Assembly: GCF_004295485.1 (NCBI RefSeq) | Contig: NZ_CP036164.1 | Coordinates: forward strand, 496,001-560,000 | Length of the DNA stretch: 64,000 nt | Reading direction: 5' to 3' | Source of the DNA: Janibacter limosus | GTDB lineage: Bacteria > Actinomycetota > Actinomycetes > Actinomycetales > Dermatophilaceae | Part shown: positions 18,361 to 26,385 of the stretch, one piece after another | How the letters are laid out: every line of letters starts with the position of its first letter | How positions within the stretch are numbered: position 1 is the stretch's first letter | The notes under the pieces: generated by a model | The model's input: the letters and a program-made list of their open reading frames with translations, nothing else | Databases searched by the model: none | Told to the model about the DNA's origin: nothing | Made by a program: the position numbers and the translations under genes

Positions 18361-18696
18361 ATGGAAGCCCTGCGTCTCGTCCTTTACAGCCTGCACATGC
18401 TCGCGATGCTGGCGATCGTCGTCGGCCCCTTCGTCGCTGGTCGAGGACACCTCGTCCAGGTCTGGGGCGCGCGCATCCAGCTGCTGCTCGGTCTCGGCCT
18501 CACCGGACTTGCGGAGGCGGGTGACACCGAGGTCAACAACGCCAAGATCGGCACCAAGCTCGTCGTCATGATCGCGGTCCTCGCCTGCGCCGAGATCGGC
18601 AACGCCAAGAGCAAGCGCGGGGAGAACGGCAAGACCCTCGCCCTGGTCGCTGCTGGTCTGGCGGTCGTCAACGCCGTCATCGCCTTCGCCTGGTGA
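18361..18696 (+). CDS. Small integral membrane protein of unknown function
   Basis: This 111-residue protein has about three hydrophobic helices (LHMLAMLAIVVGPFVAG, a second near IQLLLGLGLTGLAEAG, and LALVAAGLAVVNAVIAFAW) with a short basic loop (KSKRGENGK) between the last two. TAGGCT at 18348-18353 is seven bases before the ATG, indicating a leaderless transcript. I do not recognise the family; it resembles actinobacterial proteins annotated only as integral membrane proteins. Confidence 0.75.
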   Translation: MEALRLVLYSLHMLAMLAIVVGPFVAGRGHLVQVWGARIQLLLGLGLTGLAEAGDTEVNNAKIGTKLVVMIAVLACAEIGNAKSKRGENGKTLALVAAGLAVVNAVIAFAW

Positions 18697-18754
18697 TCTC
18701 GCGCGGGTGACCCACCCGCATCCACCGCGTGTCGTACTGCAGCTCGCCGGCGAA

Positions 18755-18771
18755 GGGGCGCCTGTCGCCCC
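18755..18771. terminator. Short GC hairpin between convergent genes
   Basis: GGGGCG, loop CCTGT, CGCCCC lies between the small membrane protein gene and the convergent gene ending at 18780. There is no T-run, so this is a weak terminator call. Confidence 0.4.
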
Positions 18772-18779
18772 ACTCCTCG

Positions 18780-19652
18780 TCAGGCGATGAGTGAGCTGCA
18801 GTGCGGCACGCGTTGTCGTGTCACCCACCCGATGACCTCGCGGACCCAGTCGGGGTGGAACATCACGTGCTCCCACGCGAAGTGGAGCACGACCCACCCG
18901 GCGAGTGTCATCTCGTCGTGCCGCCAGGAGTCACGCCGGACGTCCTCGCGGGTCCTGTGGAGCTCCAGGCTGTCGGCCCACAGAGCGATCCGGGTGTCGG
19001 GGTTGCCGACGTCGGCGTGCAGCACCCGCCCGTCACGCAGTCGGATCGGCACCTGAGGCGCCCAGTGGCGGTCGGCGGCCTCGATGGCCGCAGCTCTCAA
19101 GCCCGACTCGAAGGGGTTGGCCGCCTCCGCGCTCGCCAGGTCCAGGACCCGACGCGCGGCCGTCCGCCCCGTCCGGGGAAGCGCGACCGCGGCGAGCTCC
19201 TCGGCCGTCACCGCGCCCGAGCGCAGTGCCGAGTCGGCCACGGCCAGCCCCTCCGCCAGCGGAAGGTCCCTGGCGCAGTCGATGACGGTGCGCAGCGGCT
19301 TCGTCGCCCGCAGCCCGACGTCGCCCGGAGCCATGGTGCGAAGCCGCAGGGCCACGTCGTCGGGCACCGGGATGCGCCGCGACCGAGGGGCGACCAGCTC
19401 GGGAGGGTCAGGGGCGTGGAGCACGCCCCATCCGTGGTGCAGGGCGGCGCTGCGATGGCTCAGGTGTGCCCCGAGCTGTGCCGCGCGAGCGGGCACCCCG
19501 TCGAGCGGCAGGCCGTAGACGCCACGCCGGTGCCGAGCCACGAGCCCGGCCGTGAGCGCATCGTCCAGCGTCGCCTGCGTCGTGTACTCGAGCAGCTCGG
19601 CACGCGTGGCCGAGCCGCCGTGCTGGGCGACGATGAGTGGGACGACTGACAT
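18780..19652 (-). CDS. Winged-helix plus DUF559-like protein (AbiEi-type architecture)
   Basis: The 290-residue protein has an N-terminal winged-helix-like part (GGSATRAELLEYTTQATLDD, then VARHRRGVYGLP) like that of AbiEi antitoxins, and a C-terminal Vsr/DUF559-like part (LHADVGNPDTRIALWADSLE, LAGWVVLHFAWEHV). This combination is frequent as a single gene in actinobacteria and is usually not a proven defence gene. No AbiEii-type nucleotidyltransferase is adjacent. ATG at 19652 is preferred over GTG at 19658; evidence for the choice is weak. Confidence 0.68.
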   Translation of the reverse strand: MSVVPLIVAQHGGSATRAELLEYTTQATLDDALTAGLVARHRRGVYGLPLDGVPARAAQLGAHLSHRSAALHHGWGVLHAPDPPELVAPRSRRIPVPDDVALRLRTMAPGDVGLRATKPLRTVIDCARDLPLAEGLAVADSALRSGAVTAEELAAVALPRTGRTAARRVLDLASAEAANPFESGLRAAAIEAADRHWAPQVPIRLRDGRVLHADVGNPDTRIALWADSLELHRTREDVRRDSWRHDEMTLAGWVVLHFAWEHVMFHPDWVREVIGWVTRQRVPHCSSLIA

Positions 19653-19717
19653 CCCCACACACTGGCGCAGCCGGCCCGAGCGGCCGCCGACTTTTCCACA
19701 GCAGGGCCGCGCCTCCC

Positions 19718-20707
19718 TCAGGGGACGAGGATCAGCTTGCCGGTCGTCTCCCGGCCCTCCAGCGCCCGGTAGGCCTCGGCAGCGTCGGCGAAGGAGTACC
19801 GGCCACCGATGGCGATGTCGAGCCGTCCGCTGGAGATCTCGTCGAAGAGCTCTCGCCCGCGCATCATCAGCTCCTCCCGCTCGCTGATGTAGTGGGCCAG
19901 GGACGGGCGGGTGACGAAGAGTGACCCCCCGGCGTTGAGCCGCTGCAGGTCGAAGGGGGGTACCTGCCCGGATGCCCCGCCGAAGAGGACCATGGTGCCG
20001 CGGGGGCGCAGCGAGGCGAGCGACGCGTCGAAGGTCGCCTTGCCCACGCCGTCATAGGCGACGTCGACTCCCTTCGTGGCGCCGAGCCGTTGCGCGGCAG
20101 CCGTGATCTCGCTGGCCAGGTCGTCGGTGTCGGAGTAGTCGATGAGCTCGGAGGCGCCACGGGAGCGGGCGATCTCGAGCTTGGCGTGGGACCCGGCGGT
20201 CGCGATGACCGTGCCACCACGTGAGGTGATCATCTGGGTGAGCAGCTGGCCGACCCCACCCGCGGCCGCGTGCACGAGAGCGATCGTGCCCTCGCCCACC
20301 GGGTAGCACCCGGTGACGAGTGCATGCGCGGTCAGTCCCTGCAAGGTTGCGGCACAAGCGGTCTCGAGGTCGACGTCGTCCGGGACCGGGAGCAACCGGC
20401 TGGAGTCGGCGATGACGAGCCCGGCGTGCAGGCCATCGACCATCGACCACGCGACCCGGTCACCGACGGCCACGGCCGCACCCTCGCCGACGGCCCTCAC
20501 GGTCCCGGCCGCCTCGAAGCCCTGGACGTAGGGCGGAGACATGCGATAGATCCCCTCGCGCTTGTACGCGTCGACGAAGTTGACGCCACCAGCTGCGACC
20601 TCGACGAGCGCCTCGCCGGGGCCGGGGTCCGGGACCTCCCGCTCCTCGAGGGCGAGGACCTCGGGTCCGCCGTGACGGGTGACGACAAGGGCTGTGGTGG
20701 TGGTCAT
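19718..20707 (-). CDS. Quinone oxidoreductase-like MDR family protein
   Basis: The 329-residue protein is a zinc-independent medium-chain reductase: GVNFVDAYKREGIYR near the start, VHAAAGGVGQLLTQM as NADPH loop, DVAYDGVGKATFDASL, and the final ALEGRETTGKLILVP typical of quinone oxidoreductase. It reduces quinones or other electrophiles with NADPH. TAGGGT at 20714-20719 (minus strand) lies six bases before the ATG, indicating leaderless transcription. Confidence 0.88.
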   Translation of the reverse strand: MTTTTALVVTRHGGPEVLALEEREVPDPGPGEALVEVAAGGVNFVDAYKREGIYRMSPPYVQGFEAAGTVRAVGEGAAVAVGDRVAWSMVDGLHAGLVIADSSRLLPVPDDVDLETACAATLQGLTAHALVTGCYPVGEGTIALVHAAAGGVGQLLTQMITSRGGTVIATAGSHAKLEIARSRGASELIDYSDTDDLASEITAAAQRLGATKGVDVAYDGVGKATFDASLASLRPRGTMVLFGGASGQVPPFDLQRLNAGGSLFVTRPSLAHYISEREELMMRGRELFDEISSGRLDIAIGGRYSFADAAEAYRALEGRETTGKLILVP

Positions 20708-20730
20708 GCGGCCACCCTAGGACCCGCTCC

Positions 20731-20765
20731 CCGAGGAGGCGCGCCAGCGCCGTCTCGAGAGGTCA
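20731..20765 (-). repeat. REP-like hairpin element, copy B
   Basis: Read on the minus strand it starts with the TGA stop of the UDG gene (20763-20765), then CCTCTCGAGAC, a stem GGCGC-TGGC-GCGCC, and CTCCTCGGGG. The stem sequence differs completely from copies A and C, yet pairs fully. Confidence 0.72.
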
Positions 20766-21593
20766 CAGGGAGGCGATGACCTCGTCGAGCATGGTCTCGG
20801 TGAGCTTGCCGGTGAAGGTGTTCTGCTGGCTCACGTGGTAGCAGCCGACCAGCGCCACCTCGCGCCCGTCCGGGGTGCGGAGCGTGGCGCGCGCACCGTG
20901 ACCGAACTTCGGCTTGGGCCGGGGCACCTCCCACCCCGCGTGGCGCACGCCGGCGATCGTCGCGTCCCACCCGATGGAGCCCAGGCACATGATCGACCGG
21001 ACGAAGGGAGCGCTCCTCGCCAGGTCGGCATCGAGCCACGGAGCGCAGGTCTGCTTCTCGAGCGTCGTCGGCTTGTTCTGCGGGGGAGCGCAGCGCACCG
21101 GTGCGACGATCCGCACCCCGTCGAGCGTGAGCCCGTCGCCGGCCGCCCACGACTGCGGCTGGCTCGCGTACCCCGCGCGGTGCAGCGCGGCGTAGAGCCA
21201 GTCACCCGAGCGGTCACCCGTGAAGTTGCGGCCGGTCCGATTGGCGCCGTGGGCCGCTGGTGCGAGCCCGACCACGAGCACCGGCGCGTCGGGCGGGCCG
21301 AGCGTCGGCACCGGCCGTCCCCAGTAGGGCTCGTCGCTGAACGCGGCCCGCTTGGTGAGGGCGACCTCCTCACGCCACGTGACCAGGCGCGGGCAGGCAC
21401 GGCAGACGGAGATGCGGGCGTCGAGCTCGTCCTGGCCGATCGCTCCCTTCGCCAGGCGGCGCACCTGGGCGGCAGTGCGCGCGACAGGGGTCTCGGGGGT
21501 GGCCAGGTCGTCGGGCCAGCCGGTACCCGGTGGCACCGGGGAGGCGAAGGGAGCACCCGTCACCGGGTGCGGGAGCAGGACGTCGTCAGCCAC
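20763..21593 (-). CDS. Family 5 uracil-DNA glycosylase (UdgB-like)
   Basis: The 276-residue protein removes uracil and deaminated bases from DNA. C64 and C67 in CRACPRLV, with C168 and C183, supply the four cysteines of the family's iron-sulfur cluster. [19 protein letters not shown] is the active-site motif A, and [15 protein letters not shown] the C-terminal motif. TAGGGT at 21600-21605 (minus strand) precedes the GTG by six bases. The divergent TfoX gene starts 33 bases away. The stop codon is the first triplet of a REP-like element. Confidence 0.92.
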   Translation of the reverse strand: MADDVLLPHPVTGAPFASPVPPGTGWPDDLATPETPVARTAAQVRRLAKGAIGQDELDARISVCRACPRLVTWREEVALTKRAAFSDEPYWGRPVPTLGPPDAPVLVVGLAPAAHGANRTGRNFTGDRSGDWLYAALHRAGYASQPQSWAAGDGLTLDGVRIVAPVRCAPPQNKPTTLEKQTCAPWLDADLARSAPFVRSIMCLGSIGWDATIAGVRHAGWEVPRPKPKFGHGARATLRTPDGREVALVGCYHVSQQNTFTGKLTETMLDEVIASL

Positions 21594-21626
21594 CCGCCCA
21601 CCCTAGACATCTGCCACCGTGGACCC

Positions 21627-21959
21627 ATGGCCATCGACGAGCAGCTCGCCGACCGGGTGCGTGACGCCCTCTTCGCCCGCGGCATCGAGTGGGAGGAGCG
21701 GCGCATGTTCGGGGCGCTGATCTTCCTGGTCGGGGGCTCGATCCTCATGGGTGTCCGGGGTGGCGGCGGCCTGCTCGTGCGGGTCGACCCGCAGGAGGGC
21801 GAGCGGCTCCTGGCCGACGCCGGCCGCTACTACGCCCGGGTCGCCGACATGGGTGGCCGGGGCATGGGGCCGAGCTGGCTCGACGTCTCGCCCGATGCCG
21901 TCGAGGACGAGACCGGTCTGGCTCACTGGATCGAGGCCTGTCTGCGTCGCGCCCCCTGA
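21627..21959 (+). CDS. TfoX/Sxy family N-terminal domain protein
   Basis: The 110-residue protein starts MAIDEQLADRVRDALFARG and has RRMFGALIFLVGGSILMGVR, the TfoX N-terminal fold. TfoX regulates competence in Proteobacteria; the short actinobacterial forms have no known role. CACCGT lies six bases before the ATG, a weak leaderless pattern. It is divergent from UDG and its stop directly abuts the convergent LigD-like gene with no gap. Confidence 0.83.
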   Translation: MAIDEQLADRVRDALFARGIEWEERRMFGALIFLVGGSILMGVRGGGGLLVRVDPQEGERLLADAGRYYARVADMGGRGMGPSWLDVSPDAVEDETGLAHWIEACLRRAP

Positions 21960-22928
21960 TCAGTCCTCGGGGTCGGCAGGCGGCTCGGCCCCCTCGGCCT
22001 CGTCGCGGTCGGCCCACTCGAGCAGCGGCGTGAGGTCGTGCGCGATGTCGTCGATGTCGGTGTGCAGGTCACCGAGTCGTGCGAACCTCTCCGGCACCGT
22101 CGCGATGGTGCAGTCCTGCGGCTCGACGTCGGCGACCTCGTCCCACGTGATCGGGGTGGACACGGTGGCAGCAGCATTGCCCCGCACCGAGTAGGCGGCA
22201 GCGATCGTGTGGTCGCGTGCGTTCTGGTTGTAGTCGACGAAGATGGCCGCCGGGTCGCGGTCCTTGCGCCACCACGTCGTCGTCACCTCGTCGGGGACCC
22301 GCCGCTCGACCTCGCGGGCGAAGGCGAGCGCCGCCCTTCGCACGTCGCCGAACTCCCACCGTGGCTCGATCCGGACGTAGACGTGCAGCCCGGCCCCGCC
22401 GGAGGTCTTGGGGAAGCCGACGATGCCCAGCTCGTCGAGCACCTCGTGCACGACGCCGGCCACCCGCCGCACCCGCTCGAAGGGAGCATCCGGCATGGGG
22501 TCGAGGTCGATCCGCCACTCGTCGGGCCGGTCGACGTCGGCGCGGCGGACATTCCACGGGTGCAGCTCGACGGTGCTCATCTGCACCGCCCAGATGATCT
22601 GGGCCAGCTCGGTCGGGCACAGCTCGTCGGCGTGCAGGTCGTAGCGGGGGAAGTGGAGGCGGACGGTCTCGACCCAGTCCGGGGCTCCCTTCGGCAGGCG
22701 CTTCTGGTGCACCTTGGCGCCCTCGACACCCTTGGGGAAGCGGTGCAGCATCGTGGGCCGCTCGCGCAGCGCGCGCAGGATCCCGTCGCCGACGGACAGG
22801 TAGTACTGCGCGAGGTCGAGCTTGGTCTCACCGCGCTCGGGGAAGTACACCCGGTCGGGGGAGGAGATGCGCACATCCCGGCCACCGACATCGAGATGGA
22901 CGTCCTCGCCGTGCTCGCCGCGCGCCAT
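21960..22928 (-). CDS. LigD-type DNA polymerase/primase domain protein
   Basis: This 322-residue protein is a stand-alone member of the LigD polymerase (archaeo-eukaryotic primase) family, which adds nucleotides at double-strand breaks in non-homologous end joining. RIDLDPMPDAPF carries the metal-binding DxD, KTSGGAGLHVYVRI is the second conserved block, and ITWDEVADVEPQD the C-terminal signature. Neither Ku nor ligase is in the window. TACGGT at 22935-22940 (minus strand) precedes the ATG by six bases, indicating leaderless transcription. Confidence 0.9.
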   Translation of the reverse strand: MARGEHGEDVHLDVGGRDVRISSPDRVYFPERGETKLDLAQYYLSVGDGILRALRERPTMLHRFPKGVEGAKVHQKRLPKGAPDWVETVRLHFPRYDLHADELCPTELAQIIWAVQMSTVELHPWNVRRADVDRPDEWRIDLDPMPDAPFERVRRVAGVVHEVLDELGIVGFPKTSGGAGLHVYVRIEPRWEFGDVRRAALAFAREVERRVPDEVTTTWWRKDRDPAAIFVDYNQNARDHTIAAAYSVRGNAAATVSTPITWDEVADVEPQDCTIATVPERFARLGDLHTDIDDIAHDLTPLLEWADRDEAEGAEPPADPED

Positions 22929-22945
22929 GCACCGACCGTACTCAC

Positions 22946-23023
22946 TTCACGGTCCCCGAGGAGCTTGGGCGCGCCTCCTCACGGTCCCCGAGGAGCTTGC
23001 GCAGCAAGCGTCTCGAGGGGTCA
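22946..23023 (-). repeat. REP-like hairpin elements, copy A (one partial, one complete)
   Basis: The complete unit at about 22984-23023 starts, on the minus strand, with the TGA stop of the GNAT gene, then CCCCTCGAGAC, stem GCTTGC-TGC-GCAAGC and CTCCTCGGGGACC. A second CGGTCCCCGAGGAGCTTG at 22946 is followed by a different right end (GGCGCGCCTCCTC), so it is rearranged or chimeric. Confidence 0.75.
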
Positions 23024-23611
23024 CCCGATCCGGGCGCCCTCCGGGCGGTCGGTCGCGATCGTCGTCACCCAGTAGCGCCGCTTGCCCTGACGAGAGTCCT
23101 CGTACTCGCCGCCGGCCCCCTCGATGGTCGCCCGGGAGGCAGCGTTGTCCTCGTCGCAGGTGATCAGGACGCGCTCCAGGCCCATCTCGGCAGCCAGCTC
23201 CAGCACCTGACGAAGGGCGGTGCTCGCGTGCCCCTGCCGCCTCGCCGTGGGGCGGATCGAGTAGCCGATGTGCCCGCCCTGCTCGAGGAGGAAGTCGGTC
23301 AGCTCGTGGCGCAGGGCGATCGAGCCGAGGTACTCGTCACCCTCGACGATCCACAGGTAGGTGCACGGCACGTAGCCGTTCGGCCGGGGCGTCTCGGGCA
23401 GCTCGTCGGCCCGCCGGACCTGCACGAGCCGGCGGAACTCCTCGGGGTCGGTCAGGCCCTCCCGGGTGAAGGTGAAGCCGTCGAAGCCGACCGTCGGGTC
23501 GGCGGCCTGCGCCAGGTCGCCGTCGCCGTCGCGGTGCACGCCGCCGAACTCGTCGTGCGCCTCGAGGTAGGAGGTCTGGTAGCGGGGGTCGGGGCGCACG
23601 ATCAGGGACAT
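23021..23611 (-). CDS. GNAT family N-acetyltransferase
   Basis: The 196-residue protein has the acetyl-CoA binding block HIGYSIRPTARRQGHASTAL (Q/RxxGxA/G type), followed by GLERVLITCDEDNAASRATIE and GGEYEDSR, typical of RimJ/RimL-like acetyltransferases. The acceptor is unknown. TAGGGT at 23618-23623 (minus strand) is six bases before the ATG. The stop codon is shared with a REP-like element. Confidence 0.88.
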   Translation of the reverse strand: MSLIVRPDPRYQTSYLEAHDEFGGVHRDGDGDLAQAADPTVGFDGFTFTREGLTDPEEFRRLVQVRRADELPETPRPNGYVPCTYLWIVEGDEYLGSIALRHELTDFLLEQGGHIGYSIRPTARRQGHASTALRQVLELAAEMGLERVLITCDEDNAASRATIEGAGGEYEDSRQGKRRYWVTTIATDRPEGARIG

Positions 23612-23632
23612 GCGCCCACCCTAGATCCCGGG

Positions 23633-24910
23633 TCAGACGACCGGATCGACCGGTGGCGTGAACTCACCCTCGGGGACCGGCGTGATCCGCTCGGGCGCCC
23701 GCAGGGTGCGCACGTCGCGGGAGAGCAGCGCCAGCAGGCTGGACAGCAGGATGAGCGCAGCACACCCGAGCAGAGCCCGGTGCGCGCCGAAGTGCACGGC
23801 AGCGGGCCCGGCGAGCAGCACCCCGACGGGCCCGAAGAGCATCGACCCGAAGGCGTCGTAGGACGCGACCCGGGACAGCGCCTCGGCCGGGACCTCGCGC
23901 TGCATCGTCGTCTGCCACAGCACGGTGAAGGTGTCCATGCCCAGGCCCATGACGAACCCGCCGAGCACGATGAGCGGAAGGGGGGCGCCCACCCCGAGCA
24001 GCAGGTACGGCAGCGCGGTGAGCGAGGTGAGCACGACCCCGAGCAGGATCGGTCGGCGCGGCCGGATCCGCAGGGCGATGACGACGCCGACGAGCATGCC
24101 GACCGCCTCGCCCGTGAGGATCGCCGACCACGCTCCGGCGCCGCCGAGCTCGGCCTCGGCCACGACCGGTCCGAGGACGGTGTGGGCGCCCTGCCACGCG
24201 AGGACCAGCAGCGCGAACTGCGCGACGACCACCCACAGCCACTCACGTGAGGAGAACTCGACCCACCCCTCCCGCAGCTCGCCGACGACGGAGGTCCCCC
24301 CTTCGCGTCCGGGGCGGGGGGTGGAGCCGATCCGCCAGGCGAAGGTCGCGGCCGCCGCGTAGATCACTGCGGCACCGACGAGGGCCCAGCCCGGCCCGAC
24401 GAGGACGACGACCGCCCCGGCCGCGATCAGCCCACCGATACGCGCGACATTGGCGCCGACGGCGAGCAGGGCGTTGGCCGGCTGGAGGTGCCCGGCGGGC
24501 GCCACCTCGGGGATGATCCCCGACAGGACCGGCCAGACGACCGCTCCGGCCAGGCCGGTGAGCACGGCGAAGGCGCAGACCATCGGGATCGGCGCCCACC
24601 CGACCAGCAGCATGGTGCCGATCCCGAGCCACGCGACGAGGGAGAGGCACTCCCCGGCGAACATCACGAACCGACGCGGGTAGCGGTCGGCCACGACGCC
24701 GCCGAGGAGCAGCCCGAGGACGTGGGGGATCGCCTCGGCCGCGACGACCAGCGAGAGGGTGCCGGCATCGGCCCCCGGCAGGCCGAGGACGCCGAAGGCG
24801 AGCGCGACCGGGGCGAAGGCCAGTCCGAGCATCGACAGGGTCCGTGCGGCGAAGAGCGCGGCGAAGCGGCGCTCGCGCAGCAGGCTCAGGTCGTCGCGGA
24901 TGGGGCTCAC
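23633..24910 (-). CDS. MFS transporter (enterobactin exporter-like, MFS_3 type)
   Basis: The 425-residue protein has about twelve hydrophobic helices. It starts with LREREFAALFAARTLS-like sequence (LRERRFAALFAARTLSMLG) and has GGVVADRYPRRFVMFAGE as motif A, the layout of MFS_3 exporters. Transported substrate is unknown. TAGCGT at 24917-24922 (minus strand) lies six bases before the GTG. It is convergent with nothing and divergent from the DUF2510 module upstream. Confidence 0.85.
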   Translation of the reverse strand: MSPIRDDLSLLRERRFAALFAARTLSMLGLAFAPVALAFGVLGLPGADAGTLSLVVAAEAIPHVLGLLLGGVVADRYPRRFVMFAGECLSLVAWLGIGTMLLVGWAPIPMVCAFAVLTGLAGAVVWPVLSGIIPEVAPAGHLQPANALLAVGANVARIGGLIAAGAVVVLVGPGWALVGAAVIYAAAATFAWRIGSTPRPGREGGTSVVGELREGWVEFSSREWLWVVVAQFALLVLAWQGAHTVLGPVVAEAELGGAGAWSAILTGEAVGMLVGVVIALRIRPRRPILLGVVLTSLTALPYLLLGVGAPLPLIVLGGFVMGLGMDTFTVLWQTTMQREVPAEALSRVASYDAFGSMLFGPVGVLLAGPAAVHFGAHRALLGCAALILLSSLLALLSRDVRTLRAPERITPVPEGEFTPPVDPVV

Positions 24911-25041
24911 CGCGGCACGCTATCCGGCCGACGACGGCGTCGGTCCTTTGGGCGTGAACCCCGACCACGAGCACGCCATGACGGTCGACGGCGCGCATAC
25001 ACTCAGACGACGCGTATCGCGAGCACGACGAGGGAGACGCC

Positions 25042-25143
25042 GTGAATGAGGCTGTGTGCCGGAGGGCCCTGGAAGGCTGTCATCTGAGGAGTCGCCGCCC
25101 GCTCATTTGCGCCGGTGAGGTTCTTCGAGCAGGTCGCACGTGA
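25042..25143 (+). CDS. Possible 33-residue leader peptide coupled to the DUF2510 gene
   Basis: AGGGAGA lies about five bases before a GTG that opens 33 codons (VNEAVCRRALEGCHLRSRRP...). Its TGA overlaps the GTG of the DUF2510 gene (GTGA at 25140-25143). The downstream gene has no ribosome binding site of its own, so coupling would explain its translation. There is no homology evidence; it could be a gene remnant left by insertion. Confidence 0.35.
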   Translation: MNEAVCRRALEGCHLRSRRPLICAGEVLRAGRT

Positions 25144-26225
25144 CTGAGCCGCCCCTCGGTTACCGTCGCGAGATTCGCGAGATCTTCCTCAAGGAGAATG
25201 CCGATTTCTCGAACTCTCGCGAGCACGACGGGCTCAAGAGTCCTCTCGCCCGCGACAAGTCGACGGGCGATATGTCGCATCCGGTCATCGGCGACCAGGT
25301 CGAACAGGACGCTGACCGCGACAGGGCCCCTAGTGAGGTCCTCGACTGGCCCCGTGACCACGACGTGGCATCTTGGGAGTCGGACACGCCCGACATCTCG
25401 CGACTGGTTCCCTTCGCGCTTGTTGCCGGGGTTGGCATCGCGGTCGGTGTAGCCAGCGCGAGGTTTGCGCACCGCCGGAAGCTGCAGCGCCAGGAGGAAG
25501 AGACGACCGCCCCTCCGGCAGTCATTCCTGCGGGTTGGTACGAGACATCTCCTGATTCAACCCGCCTCCGCTTCTGGAATGGCGCTGCGTGGACCCACGA
25601 ATACGCGGAGCGTGCTCAGACCTCGTGGGCGGCGGCTTCTGGATGGCATGCCGATCCGTCGAACCCAGTGCAGCTTCGCTGGTGGGACGGTTCGGCATGG
25701 ACCCACCACGTCTCGCCATTGCCCGGGGCGTCGACGTACCCGGCCGACTGGTACACGGACCCATGGCACGGAATGCAATTGCGATTCTGGGACGGGGCAA
25801 CGTGGACGCAGCACGTGACGACTATCCGCGCCATCGGGACTGAGGCCGACGCGACTCCGGCCGTCGGGTGGCGCAGGCTTCCGGACGAGGACGACACTCG
25901 GATCAACATGAGTACCGCGGAGTGGCGCGCCCACGTCGAGGCTTGGCTGACAGCAGGTGTCATCGAGAAGGAGATGTGGCGCCGGCTATCCCATGCCCGC
26001 ATCAGCGATCCTGACCACGTGACGCTGGAAGCACAGCAGCGCATGGAGCAGCTGACCGCACAAGACGGTGCCAAGGAGCTCTCGCGTCTCCTGGCGACGC
26101 ATCCCCAGCTGCGCAGTCTTACTGACATCGAAGACTTCCTTGGGCATTTCGTCAGCTCCCGTAACGTCCGGCAGGACGGTGCGCTGCCTCTATCGGTGCG
26201 TTCGGACGATGGCGGGATCACCTGA
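25140..26225 (+). CDS. Membrane-anchored protein with three DUF2510 repeats
   Basis: The 361-residue protein has a hydrophilic N-terminus, one membrane helix at about 88-108 followed by HRRKLQR (so the C-terminus is cytoplasmic), and three DUF2510 units: PAGWYETSPDSTRLRFWNGA (131-158), GWHADPSNPVQLRWWDGS (168-193) and PADWYTDPWHGMQLRFWDGA (202-228). A helical domain of about 100 residues follows. DUF2510 is a short actinobacterial Trp-rich module of unknown function, usually fused to membrane helices. GTG at 25140 is coupled to the upstream mini-ORF; ATG at 25272 is an alternative start. Composition suggests acquisition. Confidence 0.78.
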   Translation: MTEPPLGYRREIREIFLKENADFSNSREHDGLKSPLARDKSTGDMSHPVIGDQVEQDADRDRAPSEVLDWPRDHDVASWESDTPDISRLVPFALVAGVGIAVGVASARFAHRRKLQRQEEETTAPPAVIPAGWYETSPDSTRLRFWNGAAWTHEYAERAQTSWAAASGWHADPSNPVQLRWWDGSAWTHHVSPLPGASTYPADWYTDPWHGMQLRFWDGATWTQHVTTIRAIGTEADATPAVGWRRLPDEDDTRINMSTAEWRAHVEAWLTAGVIEKEMWRRLSHARISDPDHVTLEAQQRMEQLTAQDGAKELSRLLATHPQLRSLTDIEDFLGHFVSSRNVRQDGALPLSVRSDDGGIT

Positions 26226-26385
26226 CCACACGGCCAGTCGAGGCCTGAGGGCGAAGCCACGTACCACCGGTGAATGAGGCGTGACGGCCTCGGGCGTTCA
26301 CACGCCTCGACCGCTGCGGAATCTGGAGCTTGCCCTGCAAGCGGCTCAAAGGGTGTCGGTCCTGCGACGTAGGCTGGTCGGCGAC

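Larger units (their letters stand above)
25042..26280 (+). repeat. 11-bp direct repeats bounding the DUF2510 module
   Basis: GTGAATGAGGC occurs at 25042-25052 and again at 26270-26280. Between them lies the DUF2510 gene, with visibly lower GC and less biased codon use than its neighbours. The repeat could be a target duplication or recombination scar, but no recombinase or inverted ends are seen. The repeat length is modest, so chance is possible. Confidence 0.4.

Noticed and set aside
18780..19652. AbiE-type phage defence system
   Set aside because: Only the AbiEi-like gene is present; the AbiEii nucleotidyltransferase is missing and such single genes are common in actinobacteria.
21960..22928. 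Complete NHEJ locus
   Set aside because: Only the polymerase-type domain is present; no Ku or ATP-dependent ligase gene is in the window.
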